A stretch of 64,000 nt of DNA from Pseudomonas taetrolens (GTDB lineage: Bacteria > Pseudomonadota > Gammaproteobacteria > Pseudomonadales > Pseudomonadaceae): NCBI RefSeq assembly GCF_900475285.1, contig NZ_LS483370.1, positions 4,230,001 to 4,294,000 of the forward strand, in the 5' to 3' direction. Under the pieces are notes generated by a model that saw only the letters and a list, made by a program, of their open reading frames with translations, was not told where the DNA came from and made no database searches. The translations under genes and the position numbers were made by a program. How positions within the stretch are numbered: position 1 is the first letter of the stretch; the number at the start of each line of letters is the position of its first letter. Below, one piece after another: positions 46,459-55,959 of this stretch.

Positions 46459-48147
46459 TCAGGGTTTTTCGCCGTACCAGCGCGGCGTGTACACCCACTC
46501 CCGACCATCGGCACGCGGGAAAGTGCAGGTGGTGGACGAACCGATCAGCACCATGGTGCGCATGTCGACTTGTTCAGGGGTCAGTTCGCCGAGCGTGGTC
46601 ACACGCAACGTCTGCCCGGGGCGGCCGATATCCCGCCCCAATACCACCGGCGTTTGCGCAGTGCGGTGGCGAGCGACGACTTCCAGTGCAACCCCCAGTT
46701 GCCAAGGCCGCGACCGGGAGATCGGGTTATAGAACGCCAGCGCCAGGTCAGCCTCGCAGGCGAGGTCGAGGCGCTTTTCGATGATGCTCCACGGCTTGAG
46801 ATTGTCCGAGAGTGACATCACGCAAAAGTCGTGGCCCAACGGTGCCCCGGCCTGTGCCGCGGTGGCCAGGGAGGCCGATACCCCCGGCAACATTTCCAGC
46901 TCAACGCTGTGCCACTGCGGGTCGCTGGACGCGTGCAAGGCTTCAAGGACCGCCGCTGCCATAGCAAACACGCCAGGGTCGCCCGACGACACCACCACCA
47001 CTGAACGACCCTGAGCCGCCAGCTCGAAGGCATGCCGCGCGCGCTGCATCTCTTCACGGTTATCAGTGCAGTGCAGCACTTGATCGTCGCGAAACGGCCC
47101 GGCCATGCGCACATAGGTTTCATAGCCCAGTACATCGTTGGCCCGGGCCAGTTCGGCCTTGACCGCGGGCACCATCAGGTCGGCAGCGCCAGGGCCAAGA
47201 CCGATGACGGCCAGCCGTCCGCGAACACGGCCGATCTGTTGCGGGTCCAGAGGGCCCGGAGCCGCCCCAAGCGCCAGGCCATTATCCGCTTCATGCCATG
47301 CCAGCGTTTGCCCAGCGACAGCCAAGGTCTGTTCACCCGGACTGACAAAGCGCAACGGCACACCCAGCTCCGCCGCGGCTTCGTGCACCTGCATGTTTGC
47401 CATCAAGGTGTCTTCGGCAATGAGACAGGCCAGGGATTGCCACGCGAGGCTGGCGGCGTGCAACGCGTCACGAACGGCTTGCGCCAGTTCAGGGGTCGGC
47501 GTGCAGACCCTCGCCACGAGATTGCGCGGGTAGATCAACAGCTCATTGGCGGTCGGCGTACGCTCAGCGCTGCCCACATGGATCGCCAAACGAGCCTGCT
47601 GACTCTCAGGCAATTGCGCGCGGGCCAGCCACGGTGCGTCGCCTTCGATGCGCACCGGCTCGCCCGCCAGCAAATCAGAGACAAACCGTTTGCCCAGCTC
47701 CAGGTCGCCCAAGGCATAGCCGCTCGGCGGGTTCAGCAAACAGGTACCAAAACGCAGTTCGCCGCTGGTGGTGATCGCGGGAGCCACGGCCAGGTGTGCC
47801 GCGATTTCCCGCGCCAGGTCGTTCACCCCGCCCAGCCCACCCAACAACGGCACGACCGCGCTGGCGTCTTCAGCCACGGCCAGGACGGGCGGTTCGGCGC
47901 CCTTCTCCAGCAGTACCGGCGCCAGCGAACGAATCACAATACCTGCGGCGCACAATGCGATGATCGCCGTGTCCTGCTGATACAGCTGACGCAAGGTGGC
48001 GCCAAAATCACTGTAGGTGCAGTCAGCGCCTTCAACGCGCTGCGCCAGACCGTGAATCCGCGCCTGCGGGTAGCGTTGCTGAATACGCCGCGCCGTGTTC
48101 AGGCTGCCATTGCCCAGGATGACAATGGCCGGTGCGCCGCGACTCAC
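46459..48147 (-). CDS. cobJ: CbiG-CobJ fusion: precorrin-3B C17-methyltransferase with N-terminal CbiG-like domain
   Basis: A 562-aa two-part protein. The first 310 residues are CbiG-like ([51 protein letters not shown]). The last 240 are a SAM-dependent CobJ/CbiH methylase ([57 protein letters not shown]). It methylates C17 and acts with ring contraction in corrin synthesis. The GTG at 48147 overlaps the cobI TGA (GTGA) and is preferred; a GTG at 48156 is possible. This fused form is the usual Pseudomonas cobJ. Last gene of the leftward cobG-H-I-J operon. Confidence 0.92.
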   Translation of the reverse strand: MSRGAPAIVILGNGSLNTARRIQQRYPQARIHGLAQRVEGADCTYSDFGATLRQLYQQDTAIIALCAAGIVIRSLAPVLLEKGAEPPVLAVAEDASAVVPLLGGLGGVNDLAREIAAHLAVAPAITTSGELRFGTCLLNPPSGYALGDLELGKRFVSDLLAGEPVRIEGDAPWLARAQLPESQQARLAIHVGSAERTPTANELLIYPRNLVARVCTPTPELAQAVRDALHAASLAWQSLACLIAEDTLMANMQVHEAAAELGVPLRFVSPGEQTLAVAGQTLAWHEADNGLALGAAPGPLDPQQIGRVRGRLAVIGLGPGAADLMVPAVKAELARANDVLGYETYVRMAGPFRDDQVLHCTDNREEMQRARHAFELAAQGRSVVVVSSGDPGVFAMAAAVLEALHASSDPQWHSVELEMLPGVSASLATAAQAGAPLGHDFCVMSLSDNLKPWSIIEKRLDLACEADLALAFYNPISRSRPWQLGVALEVVARHRTAQTPVVLGRDIGRPGQTLRVTTLGELTPEQVDMRTMVLIGSSTTCTFPRADGREWVYTPRWYGEKP

Positions 48148-48878
48148 CCTTGCCACCGTTCACCGGGCACGATGATCAGAGAGAAGTAAGGCGAAGACAT
48201 CGGCTCGACTTCATTCAACGGCACGATTTTCTGGTTGTTCATGGTCGCGCGCTCAACGTACAGCGCACGCTCGGCCAACCCCAGCTCACCCAGTACTTCG
48301 CGCACTTTGTGAAAGTTGCGCCCCAGCTTCATGATCACCGCTGCATCGGCGTCGGCCAGGCGGCGCTTGAGTTCATCGTGAGGCAACACGCCAGACAGCA
48401 CCGACAGGCTCTGGTTGCGGTACACCAGCGGTACGCCAAGCACCGAAGCGCCACCCAGCATCGAGCACACACCCGGGACTACTTGAGCTTCAAAACGCTG
48501 CGCCAGACGGTCATGCAAGTACATGTAAGAGCCGTAGAAGAACGGATCGCCTTCGCAGATCACCGCCACATCGCGGCCGGCCGCCAGATGCACGGCCACT
48601 TCTTCAGCCGCCTCGTCATAAAAGTCGCTGATCACTTGCTCATACGACAACGGCGCCGGCAAGGCTTCCGTGGTCACCGGGTACACCAGTGGCATCAAGG
48701 TTTGAGCGCCTTGCAGGTGCGCTTCGATGATGCCGAACGCATTGCCCTTTTTGCCTTTGGCGACAAAGTAAGCCACCACCGGCGACTCACGCAGCAGGCG
48801 CAAGGCTTTTACCGTAATCAGCTCGGGATCACCCGGGCCAACGCCCAAACCGATCAAACGTCCAGGTTGCGTCATCAT
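48144..48878 (-). CDS. cobI: Precorrin-2 C20-methyltransferase
   Basis: A 244-aa SAM-dependent tetrapyrrole methylase ([20 protein letters not shown] near the N-terminus, [18 protein letters not shown], and [18 protein letters not shown]). It adds the C20 methyl to precorrin-2, the first dedicated step toward cobalamin. The ATG at 48878 overlaps the cobH stop (ATGA), and its own stop overlaps the cobJ start. The length is normal. Confidence 0.94.
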   Translation of the reverse strand: MMTQPGRLIGLGVGPGDPELITVKALRLLRESPVVAYFVAKGKKGNAFGIIEAHLQGAQTLMPLVYPVTTEALPAPLSYEQVISDFYDEAAEEVAVHLAAGRDVAVICEGDPFFYGSYMYLHDRLAQRFEAQVVPGVCSMLGGASVLGVPLVYRNQSLSVLSGVLPHDELKRRLADADAAVIMKLGRNFHKVREVLGELGLAERALYVERATMNNQKIVPLNEVEPMSSPYFSLIIVPGERWQG

Positions 48879-49501
48879 TCGATCTCCGTCGCCAAGGCGT
48901 TAACCGCTGCAGCGGCCATTGCGCTGCCGCCGCGACGGCCCTGCATGATCACAAACGGCACTCCGCGGCTGTCGGCCGCCAACATCGCCTTGGATTCGGC
49001 TGCGCCGACAAAACCGACCGGGAAGCCCAGAATCAGTGCCGGCTTCGGAGCACCGGCGTCGATCATTTCCAGTAGGTAAAACAAAGCGGTCGGTGCATTG
49101 CCGATCACCACCACACTGCCTTCCAGGTACGGACGCCACAGCTCGAGCGCGACTGCCGAGCGGGTGTTGCCCAGTTCCAGAGCCAGCTCCGGTACGCCTT
49201 CTTCGCGCAGGGTGCAGATCACCTGATTGTTGGCGGGCAAACGGGTCCGGGTAACCCCCTCGGACACCATTCGCGCATCACACAGGATCGGTGCACCGGC
49301 GGCCAGGGCATCACGCCCGGCCTTGCCCGCGCCCGGCGAAAAGCGCAGGTCGTCAATGGCATCAACCATGCCGCAGGCGTGAATCACTCGTACCGCGAGT
49401 TTTTCCAGGTCTGCCGGGATGCGATCAAGGTTGGCTTCCTCACGAATAATGGCGAACGAGTTGCGATAGATCTCTTGACCATCGCGGATGTAATCAATCA
49501 T
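48875..49501 (-). CDS. cobH: Precorrin-8X methylmutase
   Basis: A 208-aa enzyme moving a methyl group from C11 to C12 to give hydrogenobyrinate. It shows [19 protein letters not shown], the catalytic-His segment [11 protein letters not shown] and [17 protein letters not shown], and [13 protein letters not shown]. The ATG at 49501 lies inside the end of cobG (8-bp overlap); the longer frame to 49669 is cobG shadow. In operon with cobG and cobI. Confidence 0.95.
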   Translation of the reverse strand: MIDYIRDGQEIYRNSFAIIREEANLDRIPADLEKLAVRVIHACGMVDAIDDLRFSPGAGKAGRDALAAGAPILCDARMVSEGVTRTRLPANNQVICTLREEGVPELALELGNTRSAVALELWRPYLEGSVVVIGNAPTALFYLLEMIDAGAPKPALILGFPVGFVGAAESKAMLAADSRGVPFVIMQGRRGGSAMAAAAVNALATEIE

Positions 49502-50825
49502 CAGTGTTGCTCCATTGGCGGGCCTCAAGCCAGGCGCTCGCCGCTTCAATAGTAAGGTTTCGCTCACGCAGAACGCCGAAACCCGGCTGTTCTGCGGTAC
49601 GTAAATAAAGGTCGTAATGACCGGGTGCCACCGCCAGCAGCGTGACTGGCGCTTCGTGGGCCGCCGCACAGGAACGCGGGCAGCCGGTCAGGTGAATACT
49701 CAGCGGGCGGGACAAGCCCGCCGCCAACTGGCGGGCATCCTGTTTGGTGTCGGCCAGGCCTTTCGCGCAGGCGCTGGAGCCGGTGCACGCGACCAGATGC
49801 GCCAAGGGATCAGCCGCCTCACAGAGCAGGCCCAGCGCCTGTAGTCGAGCGGTGACGCGTACAGCATCTGCCGCCGAGATATGGGGCAACAACACGCTTT
49901 GCCACGGGGTGAAACGCAAGGTGCCGTCTCCGTGTTCACGCGCCACCTGCGCCAGCCCGTTGAGCATCAGCGCATCCAGCCGCCCCAACGGTGCAACGGC
50001 GCCAATCCAGACCCGGCCCGATTCTCGCTGTGGGTAAGTGCCGATGTGCAGCGGTTTGGGATTGATCTCGCGGTGCCAGCCCGTCAGTGGAATCAGGGCA
50101 ACGCTCAGTCGTTGCGCCAGCAGCTGAACACACTGCGCAACGGGCACCTCCTCAAGCAGATGGCGCATCCGGGTTTGCTCAGGGCGGGCCAGGTCGAGAA
50201 ACAGTGTGAGCACAGCCAGCACCAGTTCATGGCCCGCCGCAACAGGCACCGCAGCCAATGCCGGGGTGTGCGCCGGGCAACCGGCCAGGCCAAAGGCCAG
50301 CAGCGTCTGGCCATCCTGCTCACACGCCGACAACCACAGGTCGTGATGATGTTCGAGCATCGCCAGCCCTTCGCCACCGTCCAGTTGCACGGCGAACTTG
50401 GCCGACAGCTCGGCCAGGCGCGGAGTGGTTTCAAGGCTGGCGAGAATCTGCCGGGCCAGGGGCCAGGTATCGATCGTCATCTGCGGATCAATGCCCGCGC
50501 TCGGGCTGAGCATCAGGTTGCGCACGTCATCGCTGGCCGCGTGGCTCGGGCCTAGCCCGGCTGCCAGCAACGGCGCAATCAGCTCCGTGTGCTGCGGGCC
50601 CACCCCGCGAATTTGCAGGTTGCCGCGATTGGTCGCTTCGATCACCCCGCTGGCATAGCGCTGAGCGACTTCGGCCACGGCCACGGCCTGATCGGCAGTG
50701 ATCGAGCCGCCCGCCAGCTTGACCCGGCAAATACCGCCGTCCATCGCCTGGACGATACGCAGCAACCCCGGACAAGCCGAAGGGCGCACGGGCGTCGTGG
50801 CAGAAGGTTGAGGTGGCAAGGTCAA
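49494..50825 (-). CDS. cobG: Precorrin-3B synthase (O2-dependent, Fe-S/siroheme-type)
   Basis: A 443-aa member of the nitrite/sulfite reductase fold with two half-repeats. Each half opens with a CPGLLRIVQAMDGGICRVKLAGG-like segment. The C-terminal Cys motif CTGSSACAKG ... LTGCPRSCA binds a 4Fe-4S cluster. CobG uses molecular oxygen to hydroxylate precorrin-3A, so this marks the aerobic route. The start is probably a TTG (50825 or 50819); neither has a strong ribosome binding site, so the N-terminus is uncertain by a few residues. It is the first gene of the leftward operon and divergent from cobL. Confidence 0.92.
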   Translation of the reverse strand: MTLPPQPSATTPVRPSACPGLLRIVQAMDGGICRVKLAGGSITADQAVAVAEVAQRYASGVIEATNRGNLQIRGVGPQHTELIAPLLAAGLGPSHAASDDVRNLMLSPSAGIDPQMTIDTWPLARQILASLETTPRLAELSAKFAVQLDGGEGLAMLEHHHDLWLSACEQDGQTLLAFGLAGCPAHTPALAAVPVAAGHELVLAVLTLFLDLARPEQTRMRHLLEEVPVAQCVQLLAQRLSVALIPLTGWHREINPKPLHIGTYPQRESGRVWIGAVAPLGRLDALMLNGLAQVAREHGDGTLRFTPWQSVLLPHISAADAVRVTARLQALGLLCEAADPLAHLVACTGSSACAKGLADTKQDARQLAAGLSRPLSIHLTGCPRSCAAAHEAPVTLLAVAPGHYDLYLRTAEQPGFGVLRERNLTIEAASAWLEARQWSNTDD

Positions 50826-51197
50826 AAGTCGGTCCAGAGAAGGCTAGGCGCGCGTGCGGATCGCGCATTATGCCTGCTTTGGCCGTTGGCATGAAAAGCC
50901 TGGATACGATACGTCTGACGTATGGCTTGGCGGCCATGGCCGGATCGTGCAGGTGTGCGCTGGATCGCAGCGGCGCTGTTACTGCGTGACGGCTGTGACT
51001 TGCTCAATGTGCTGGGCTGGCGCCTGCAGCCTGAGGCATAACGAACTCACCCTTGTAGCCGCCGGACGCGGCCTCGTTTTACTCGTGCGCGGCTACCAAA
51101 GGCATCCGCAGGCCAAGGCGCGTATCATGCGTCGAGTATCTGCGGGCCAGTGCGGTCGGTGCGGATGGATCAATCGACGTTGAACAAGAGGATTGGC
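50826..51197. promoter_or_regulatory. Divergent region between cobG and cobL
   Basis: 372 bp without a credible gene, expected to carry promoters for both cob operons. I looked for a cobalamin riboswitch and its B12-box and did not find one. A small inverted repeat ATACG-TCTGA-CGTAT lies at 50909-50923 and could be an operator. The family-B repeat at 51055-51096 sits near the middle right. Confidence 0.4.
51055..51096 (+). repeat. Dispersed palindromic repeat, family B, copy 2
   Basis: GTAGCCGCCGGACGCGG at the left and GCGCGGCTAC at the right; terminal arms GTAGCCGC/GCGGCTAC pair. The 39-bp core (51058-51096) differs from 27102-27140 at only two positions. No ORF or T-tract is associated. 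Confidence 0.8.
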
Positions 51198-52409
51198 ATG
51201 TCGCCCTGGCTTACAGTTGTGGGAATCGGTGAAGATGGCTTCAAAGGCTTGGGCAAAAACGCCCGCCGTGCCTTGCTGGGTGCAACCCGGGTGGTTGGCG
51301 GGCCGCGTCAGCTCGACTTGCTGCCCGCCTGTGTCCGCGCCGAGCGTCTGACCTGGCCCAGCCCGTTTTCGCTGGCACCGGTGCTGGTGTCACGCGGGCA
51401 GCCGGTTTGCGTGCTGGCCAGTGGCGACCCGATGTTCTTCGGCGTGGGCGCCAGCCTGTCTCGCGCAGTACCGTGCGACGAGATGCTGATCTTGCCTGCG
51501 CCGTCCTCCTGCTCACTGGCTGCCGCTCGTCTGGGATGGACGTTGCAGGATGTGGTCACGCTGTCAGTGGTCGCCCGTCCCCTTGCCGCACTCAATGCCC
51601 ATTTGCACAGCGGTGTACGCCTGCTGGTGCTGAGCAACGATGGCAACAGCCCGGCGGCCATCGCGGCCCTGCTGCGCGAACGCGGCTTTGGTCCCAGCCG
51701 CCTGAGCGTATTTGAACATCTGGGCGGCCCGGCCGAACGGCAAGTCGTGACCAGCGCCAATGACTGGAGCGGCACGCCGATCGCCGACCTCAACCTGGTC
51801 GCCATTGAATGCCTGGCCGATGAAACCGCCCGACCACTGTCACGGGTTGGCGGCTTGCCCGACAGCGCTTTCCGGCATGACGGCCAACTGACCAAACGCG
51901 ATGTACGCGCCATCACCCTCGCCCGCCTCGCGCCGTTACCCGGTGAGTTGCTGTGGGACGTGGGCGCGGGCAGCGGCTCGATCGGCATCGAGTGGATGCG
52001 CACCTACCCGAGCTGCCGCACTCTGGCCATCGAGGCCGATGCCGGGCGCCAGCAACTGATCGAACACAACCGTGATGCGTTAGGCGTACCCGGTCTGCAA
52101 TTGATTCGCGGCAAGGCCCCGCACGCCCTCGCAGGCCTGGAAAGGCCGGATGCGATTTTCATCGGTGGCGGCGTCACACGCGAGGGCGTGCTCGAAACCT
52201 GCTGGCAGCAGCTCAGGCCCGGCGGCCGGCTGGTGGCCAACGCCGTGACGCTGCAAAGTGAAATGCGCCTGATGAGCTGGCGCGAGCAGCATGGTGGCGA
52301 ACTGACCCGCGTGCATGTCGCGCAGGCCCAACCGCTGGGCGAGTTCGACACCTGGCGGCAAGCCCTGCCGATCACACTTCTTGAAATGACCAAACCCCAC
52401 GATGCGTGA
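51198..52409 (+). CDS. cobL: Precorrin-6Y C5,15-methyltransferase (decarboxylating)
   Basis: A 403-aa fusion of CbiE-like (about 1-200; [39 protein letters not shown]) and CbiT-like (about 205-403; [38 protein letters not shown]) domains. It methylates C5 and C15 and decarboxylates the ring-C acetate. The ATG at 51198 is preceded by AAGAGG. Its end overlaps cbiD by 8 bp. Confidence 0.94.
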   Translation: MSPWLTVVGIGEDGFKGLGKNARRALLGATRVVGGPRQLDLLPACVRAERLTWPSPFSLAPVLVSRGQPVCVLASGDPMFFGVGASLSRAVPCDEMLILPAPSSCSLAAARLGWTLQDVVTLSVVARPLAALNAHLHSGVRLLVLSNDGNSPAAIAALLRERGFGPSRLSVFEHLGGPAERQVVTSANDWSGTPIADLNLVAIECLADETARPLSRVGGLPDSAFRHDGQLTKRDVRAITLARLAPLPGELLWDVGAGSGSIGIEWMRTYPSCRTLAIEADAGRQQLIEHNRDALGVPGLQLIRGKAPHALAGLERPDAIFIGGGVTREGVLETCWQQLRPGGRLVANAVTLQSEMRLMSWREQHGGELTRVHVAQAQPLGEFDTWRQALPITLLEMTKPHDA

Positions 52410-53499
52410 CGAAACCGCCGAACAACCCGCGCCCCTGCGCAGTGGCCTGACCACCGGCAGCTGCGCCACTGCCACCAGCCTGGCTGCCGCCCGTTTGCTG
52501 CTCAGCGGCGTCAGCCATGATGCCGTGGAAATCACCTTGCCCAAAGGCAAGGTTGTCACGATGCGCCTGGAGTTCTGTCGCCTGCTCGATGACGGTGCCG
52601 AAGCGGGCACGATCAAGGATGCCGGCGACGATCCCGACGTGACCCACGGCGCGTTGCTGTACTCCCGCGTACGCCTCACACCGCAGCCGGGCATTGGCTT
52701 TATCGCCGGCCAAGGTGTCGGTACCGTGACCCGCCCGGGTCTGGTGCTGGGCGTCGGCGAGCCGGCAATCAACCCGGTGCCGCGCAAAATGATCACCGGT
52801 CACTTGCTGCAACTGGCGCAAGAGCTCGGTTATAGCGGCGGTTTCGAAGTGACGGTCAATGTGCGCGATGGCGAAGCTCTGGCGCTGAAAACCATGAACC
52901 CGCGCCTGGGGATTCTCGGCGGGCTGTCCATTCTGGGCACCAGCGGTATCGTCCGGCCGTTCTCCTGTGCGGCGTACATCGCCTCCATCCATCAAGGCAT
53001 TGACGTCGCCAAGACCAATGGCTTTCTGCACATTGCTGCCTGCACCGGCAATGCCAGCGAAGACACCATGCGCCGGGTCTACAACCTGCCCGAAATTGCC
53101 CTGATCGAGATGGGCGATTTCGTCGGGGCCGTACTCAAGCATCTGCGCAAAGTCCCTGTGGATAAGTTAAGCCTGTGTGGCGGCTTCGGCAAAATCAGCA
53201 AACTGGCCGCCGGGCATATGGATTTGCACAGCCGGCATTCCAGCATCGACCTGCCGCAACTGGCCGACTGGGCCGCCGCCATCGGCGCCGATGCCACGCT
53301 GCAAGACGCCATCCGCCAGGCCAACACCAGCCAGCAAGCATTGGCGATGGCCAGTGCGGTCGGGATCGCGCTGGGCGACGCCGTGTGCCAGCACGCTCTG
53401 GACTTCGCCCGCAGCGTCGTCCCGGCACAGGTGCAGGTCGAAGTGTTTGCCATTGACCGTCAGGGCGGGATCGTCGGTCACGCCGGAGCCTTTGCATGA
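52402..53499 (+). CDS. cbiD: CbiD-type (cobalt-)precorrin-5B C1-methyltransferase
   Basis: A 365-aa protein with the CbiD N-terminus [22 protein letters not shown] and the glycine-rich [30 protein letters not shown], plus [24 protein letters not shown]. CbiD belongs to the early-cobalt route but occurs in Pseudomonas in place of CobF. It overlaps cobL by 8 bp and cobK by 4 bp (ATGA). Confidence 0.93.
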   Translation: MRDETAEQPAPLRSGLTTGSCATATSLAAARLLLSGVSHDAVEITLPKGKVVTMRLEFCRLLDDGAEAGTIKDAGDDPDVTHGALLYSRVRLTPQPGIGFIAGQGVGTVTRPGLVLGVGEPAINPVPRKMITGHLLQLAQELGYSGGFEVTVNVRDGEALALKTMNPRLGILGGLSILGTSGIVRPFSCAAYIASIHQGIDVAKTNGFLHIAACTGNASEDTMRRVYNLPEIALIEMGDFVGAVLKHLRKVPVDKLSLCGGFGKISKLAAGHMDLHSRHSSIDLPQLADWAAAIGADATLQDAIRQANTSQQALAMASAVGIALGDAVCQHALDFARSVVPAQVQVEVFAIDRQGGIVGHAGAFA

Positions 53500-54224
53500 A
53501 ACGCCTTTTATTGCTTGGCGGGGTGACCGAAGCCCTGGCCATCGCCCGGACACTGCCAGCGCACCACGTGTACAGCCTGGCTGGCGTGGGCCGCGTGCCC
53601 GGGGATCTGACGTGCCAGGTACGGGTCGGAGGCTTCGGCGGCGCCCAGGGATTGGCTCAGTACATCTGCGATCAAGGCATTGACCTGTTGCTCGACGCCA
53701 CTCACCCCTATGCCGCTCAAATCAGCCAGAACGCCGCTCAGGCGGCAGCCATCTGCGCCATCCCGTGCTGGGCCTTGCGTCGCCCGGCCTGGCAGCCGCA
53801 GACAGGCGACGACTGGCGTGAAGTCGCTGACTGGGCCGAACTGGTCAACGCGCTGAAACCCTTCCAGCGACCGTTCTTTACCCTGGGCCGCGAGCCACTG
53901 GCGCACCTGGATGAAATCCCCCAAGGCCAATTCTGGACCTTGCGCGCCCTCGACCCGTATCCGGGCAATGCCCGCTGCGACGTCATCGGCGCACGCGGCC
54001 CCTTCTCCCTCAACAACGAACGCACCCTGTTCGAACAGCGCCGGTTTGACGTGCTGATCAGCAAAAACAGCGGCAGCAGCGCCACCGAACCCAAACTCGA
54101 AATCGCCCGGGCACACGGTCTGCCGGTGCTGATCCTCAAACGCCCGGTGCTGCCTGCGGTGGAACGCGAGTTATGGACGGTGGATGAGGTGTTGCAGGCT
54201 TTGAACACCCAGGGTTTTGCATAG
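53496..54224 (+). CDS. cobK: Precorrin-6A reductase
   Basis: A 242-aa NADPH-dependent reductase reducing precorrin-6A to 6B. It shows [19 protein letters not shown] at the N-terminus, [21 protein letters not shown], and [34 protein letters not shown], all typical of CobK/CbiJ. Last gene of the rightward cob operon. Its stop is followed by a 260-bp AT-richer gap before the copper module. Confidence 0.94.
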   Translation: MKRLLLLGGVTEALAIARTLPAHHVYSLAGVGRVPGDLTCQVRVGGFGGAQGLAQYICDQGIDLLLDATHPYAAQISQNAAQAAAICAIPCWALRRPAWQPQTGDDWREVADWAELVNALKPFQRPFFTLGREPLAHLDEIPQGQFWTLRALDPYPGNARCDVIGARGPFSLNNERTLFEQRRFDVLISKNSGSSATEPKLEIARAHGLPVLILKRPVLPAVERELWTVDEVLQALNTQGFA

Positions 54225-54484
54225 AATCTATTTGTTACATGACGCAAAGCGTTTGATCATCCTGTTCGGCGGTGGGCAAAAGCCCAGTCAACAGCAGGGC
54301 ACCAGATCATTCCGATGAGTAGAGTGCCCATTACCCACCAGATTTCTCCTACATGAAATACAGAACCAAAGAGCCGCATATTGTTTAAACTTGCGCGACG
54401 TTTCACCGCATACCCGACCTTTTTACTTACGCTGATCATTCAGGCTTAATAGTCGCCTTGATCGCTTGATTCACGGAATCCGTC

Positions 54485-54883
54485 ATGTCCCGACAACGGT
54501 TTGCATTTGCCTGGATCGCCTGCTTCGCAGTGCTGTTCAACATGCTCGCCATGTCGATGGCCGGTGCGATGCCCCGGTCAGATCGTGCGCCCGTCGAACA
54601 GTTCATGGTCAGCAGCTTTTGCACGTCCATGGGCACCAAAATGGTCTCGGTATCGCTGGGGACCTTTGAGCCCGGTGACAGCCAGCCAGATGATCACTCC
54701 ACCATGCAGCATTGCTGGTGCTGTTCAGGCTCGGCCCCGTTGGTGGCCTTGCCCGCCCATGTGCCCACGCTGTACTTCGCGGCCATCGAACATGGCCACA
54801 GCCTGGTCCCGGATCACCTCAAACGCCCCACCCCGCGCCAGCAATGGCCGAGCCTCAACCCCCGCGCTTCGCCTCTGGCCTGA
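54485..54883 (+). CDS. DUF2946-type copper-associated membrane protein
   Basis: A 132-aa protein with an N-terminal hydrophobic segment (RFAFAWIACFAVLFNMLAMSMAGA). A polar middle and the Cys cluster QHCWCCSGSAPLVALPAH (about 75-92), with nearby His, resemble the DUF2946 layout. DUF2946 genes sit beside copper receptors and chaperones in Pseudomonas. It is first in a group with PCu(A)C, a second DUF2946-like gene, oprC and a PepSY gene. Role inferred: copper handling in the membrane or periplasm. Confidence 0.75.
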   Translation: MSRQRFAFAWIACFAVLFNMLAMSMAGAMPRSDRAPVEQFMVSSFCTSMGTKMVSVSLGTFEPGDSQPDDHSTMQHCWCCSGSAPLVALPAHVPTLYFAAIEHGHSLVPDHLKRPTPRQQWPSLNPRASPLA

Positions 54884-54930
54884 TTCATCCCCGCACCCTT
54901 TTGCGCCTTGAATCGTTCCGGAGAATTGCC

Positions 54931-55425
54931 ATGTTGAACCTGTCACTGGTCAAGCACGCCCTGATTGCGGCGGCCTTTTTGCTGCCTGCCACTTTTGCCA
55001 ACGCCCATCAATACAAAAGCGGCGAGCTGGATATCGCTCACCCATGGTCCCAGGAGCTGCCGCCCAACGCACCGACGGTGGCGGCGTATTTCGTGATCCA
55101 CAACACCGGGAGCAGCGCCGACCGCCTGCTCAGCGTCGACACCCCGATTGCCGACAAGGCCGAGTTGCATGAGCACGTGATGCAGGGCGACCTGATGAAA
55201 ATGCAGCCGGTACCGAGCGTCGACGTGCCCGCCGGCGCCACTGTCACCTTTGCGCCCATGGCGTACCACGTGATGCTGGTCGGTCTGAAAGACCGCAGCC
55301 TGCTGCAAGACGGCAAACGCTTCCCGATGACCCTGCACTTTGAAAAAGCCGGTGCCGTTCCGGTTGAGGTCAATGTGCAGAAGCAAGCCCCCGGCGCCCC
55401 TGTGGATCACGCTCACGCCCACTAA
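54931..55425 (+). CDS. PCu(A)C-type periplasmic copper chaperone
   Basis: A 164-aa protein with a signal peptide (MLNLSLVKHALIAAAFLLPATFANA) and the PCu(A)C copper-binding pattern: His and Met in ELHEHVMQGDLMKM, then PMAYHVMLVGL, fitting HxnMx21HxM. A His-rich tail HAHAH ends the protein. Such proteins deliver Cu(I) to cytochrome c oxidase. The start ATG at 54931 lies 47 bp past the first DUF2946 gene. Confidence 0.92.
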   Translation: MLNLSLVKHALIAAAFLLPATFANAHQYKSGELDIAHPWSQELPPNAPTVAAYFVIHNTGSSADRLLSVDTPIADKAELHEHVMQGDLMKMQPVPSVDVPAGATVTFAPMAYHVMLVGLKDRSLLQDGKRFPMTLHFEKAGAVPVEVNVQKQAPGAPVDHAHAH

Positions 55426-55437
55426 CCGCCAAGGTTT

Positions 55438-55869
55438 TTGAACCCGGTGCGCGCCCCTCGCGCCAGGCACGCCATGTCGCAGATTCGCGGCAGTTGGTTG
55501 AGCCTGTTTGCCATGCTGATGATCTTTATCGGCCCGCTGATTTCCCAAGCGGTGCCGATGGATCATCACGCCTCCATGATCATGCCCATGTCGATGAACG
55601 TGGGCATGGATATGGATATGTCGGCCCATGCCGGGCATGGGGAACATGCAGAGCATCAGGCACCTGCCACTGATCACCACGCCATGTGGGAAAAGTGCGG
55701 CTATTGCACCCTGCTGTTCAGTTGCCCGGCGCTGCCGCACAGCCCTGATCTGACCCTGCTGGATGCGCCGCGTCCCAAGGGTTATCTGGCGTTGCATACC
55801 CGACTGGGCCATGCCCGGCAACCGGTCTTCCCCGGCGCTCGCTCCCGCGCACCGCCCGCCTTTCTTTAA
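55438..55869 (+). CDS. Met/His-rich DUF2946-like protein
   Basis: A protein of up to 143 aa with an N-terminal hydrophobic helix (SWLSLFAMLMIFIGPLISQA). An extraordinary Met/His-rich stretch follows (MIMPMSMNVGMDMDMSAH then HAGHGEHAEHQAP), and then a CGYCTLLFSC motif. These are soft-metal ligands suited to copper. The start is unsure: TTG at 55438, GTG at 55447 and ATG at 55474 are all possible; all keep the helix. It lies 12 bp after the chaperone gene, so cotranscribed. Two DUF2946-like genes flanking the chaperone suggest duplication. Confidence 0.75.
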   Translation: MNPVRAPRARHAMSQIRGSWLSLFAMLMIFIGPLISQAVPMDHHASMIMPMSMNVGMDMDMSAHAGHGEHAEHQAPATDHHAMWEKCGYCTLLFSCPALPHSPDLTLLDAPRPKGYLALHTRLGHARQPVFPGARSRAPPAFL

Positions 55870-55959
55870 GCAACCGCCTCTCTCACCACCCGGCCTGCCC
55901 GCAGCCTGCTCAAGACAGGCGCAGGTGCATGGCCGTGTCGTATCTGCTTGAAGAATGGA

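Noticed and set aside
50826-51197. Possible cobalamin riboswitch between cobG and cobL
   Set aside because: No B12-box or characteristic conserved core could be found by eye.
54257-54439. 60-codon minus-strand ORF between cobK and the copper module with one hydrophobic segment
   Set aside because: The segment IWWVMGTLLIGMIWC could be a membrane helix, but no start has a ribosome binding site and I know no family; too weak to call.
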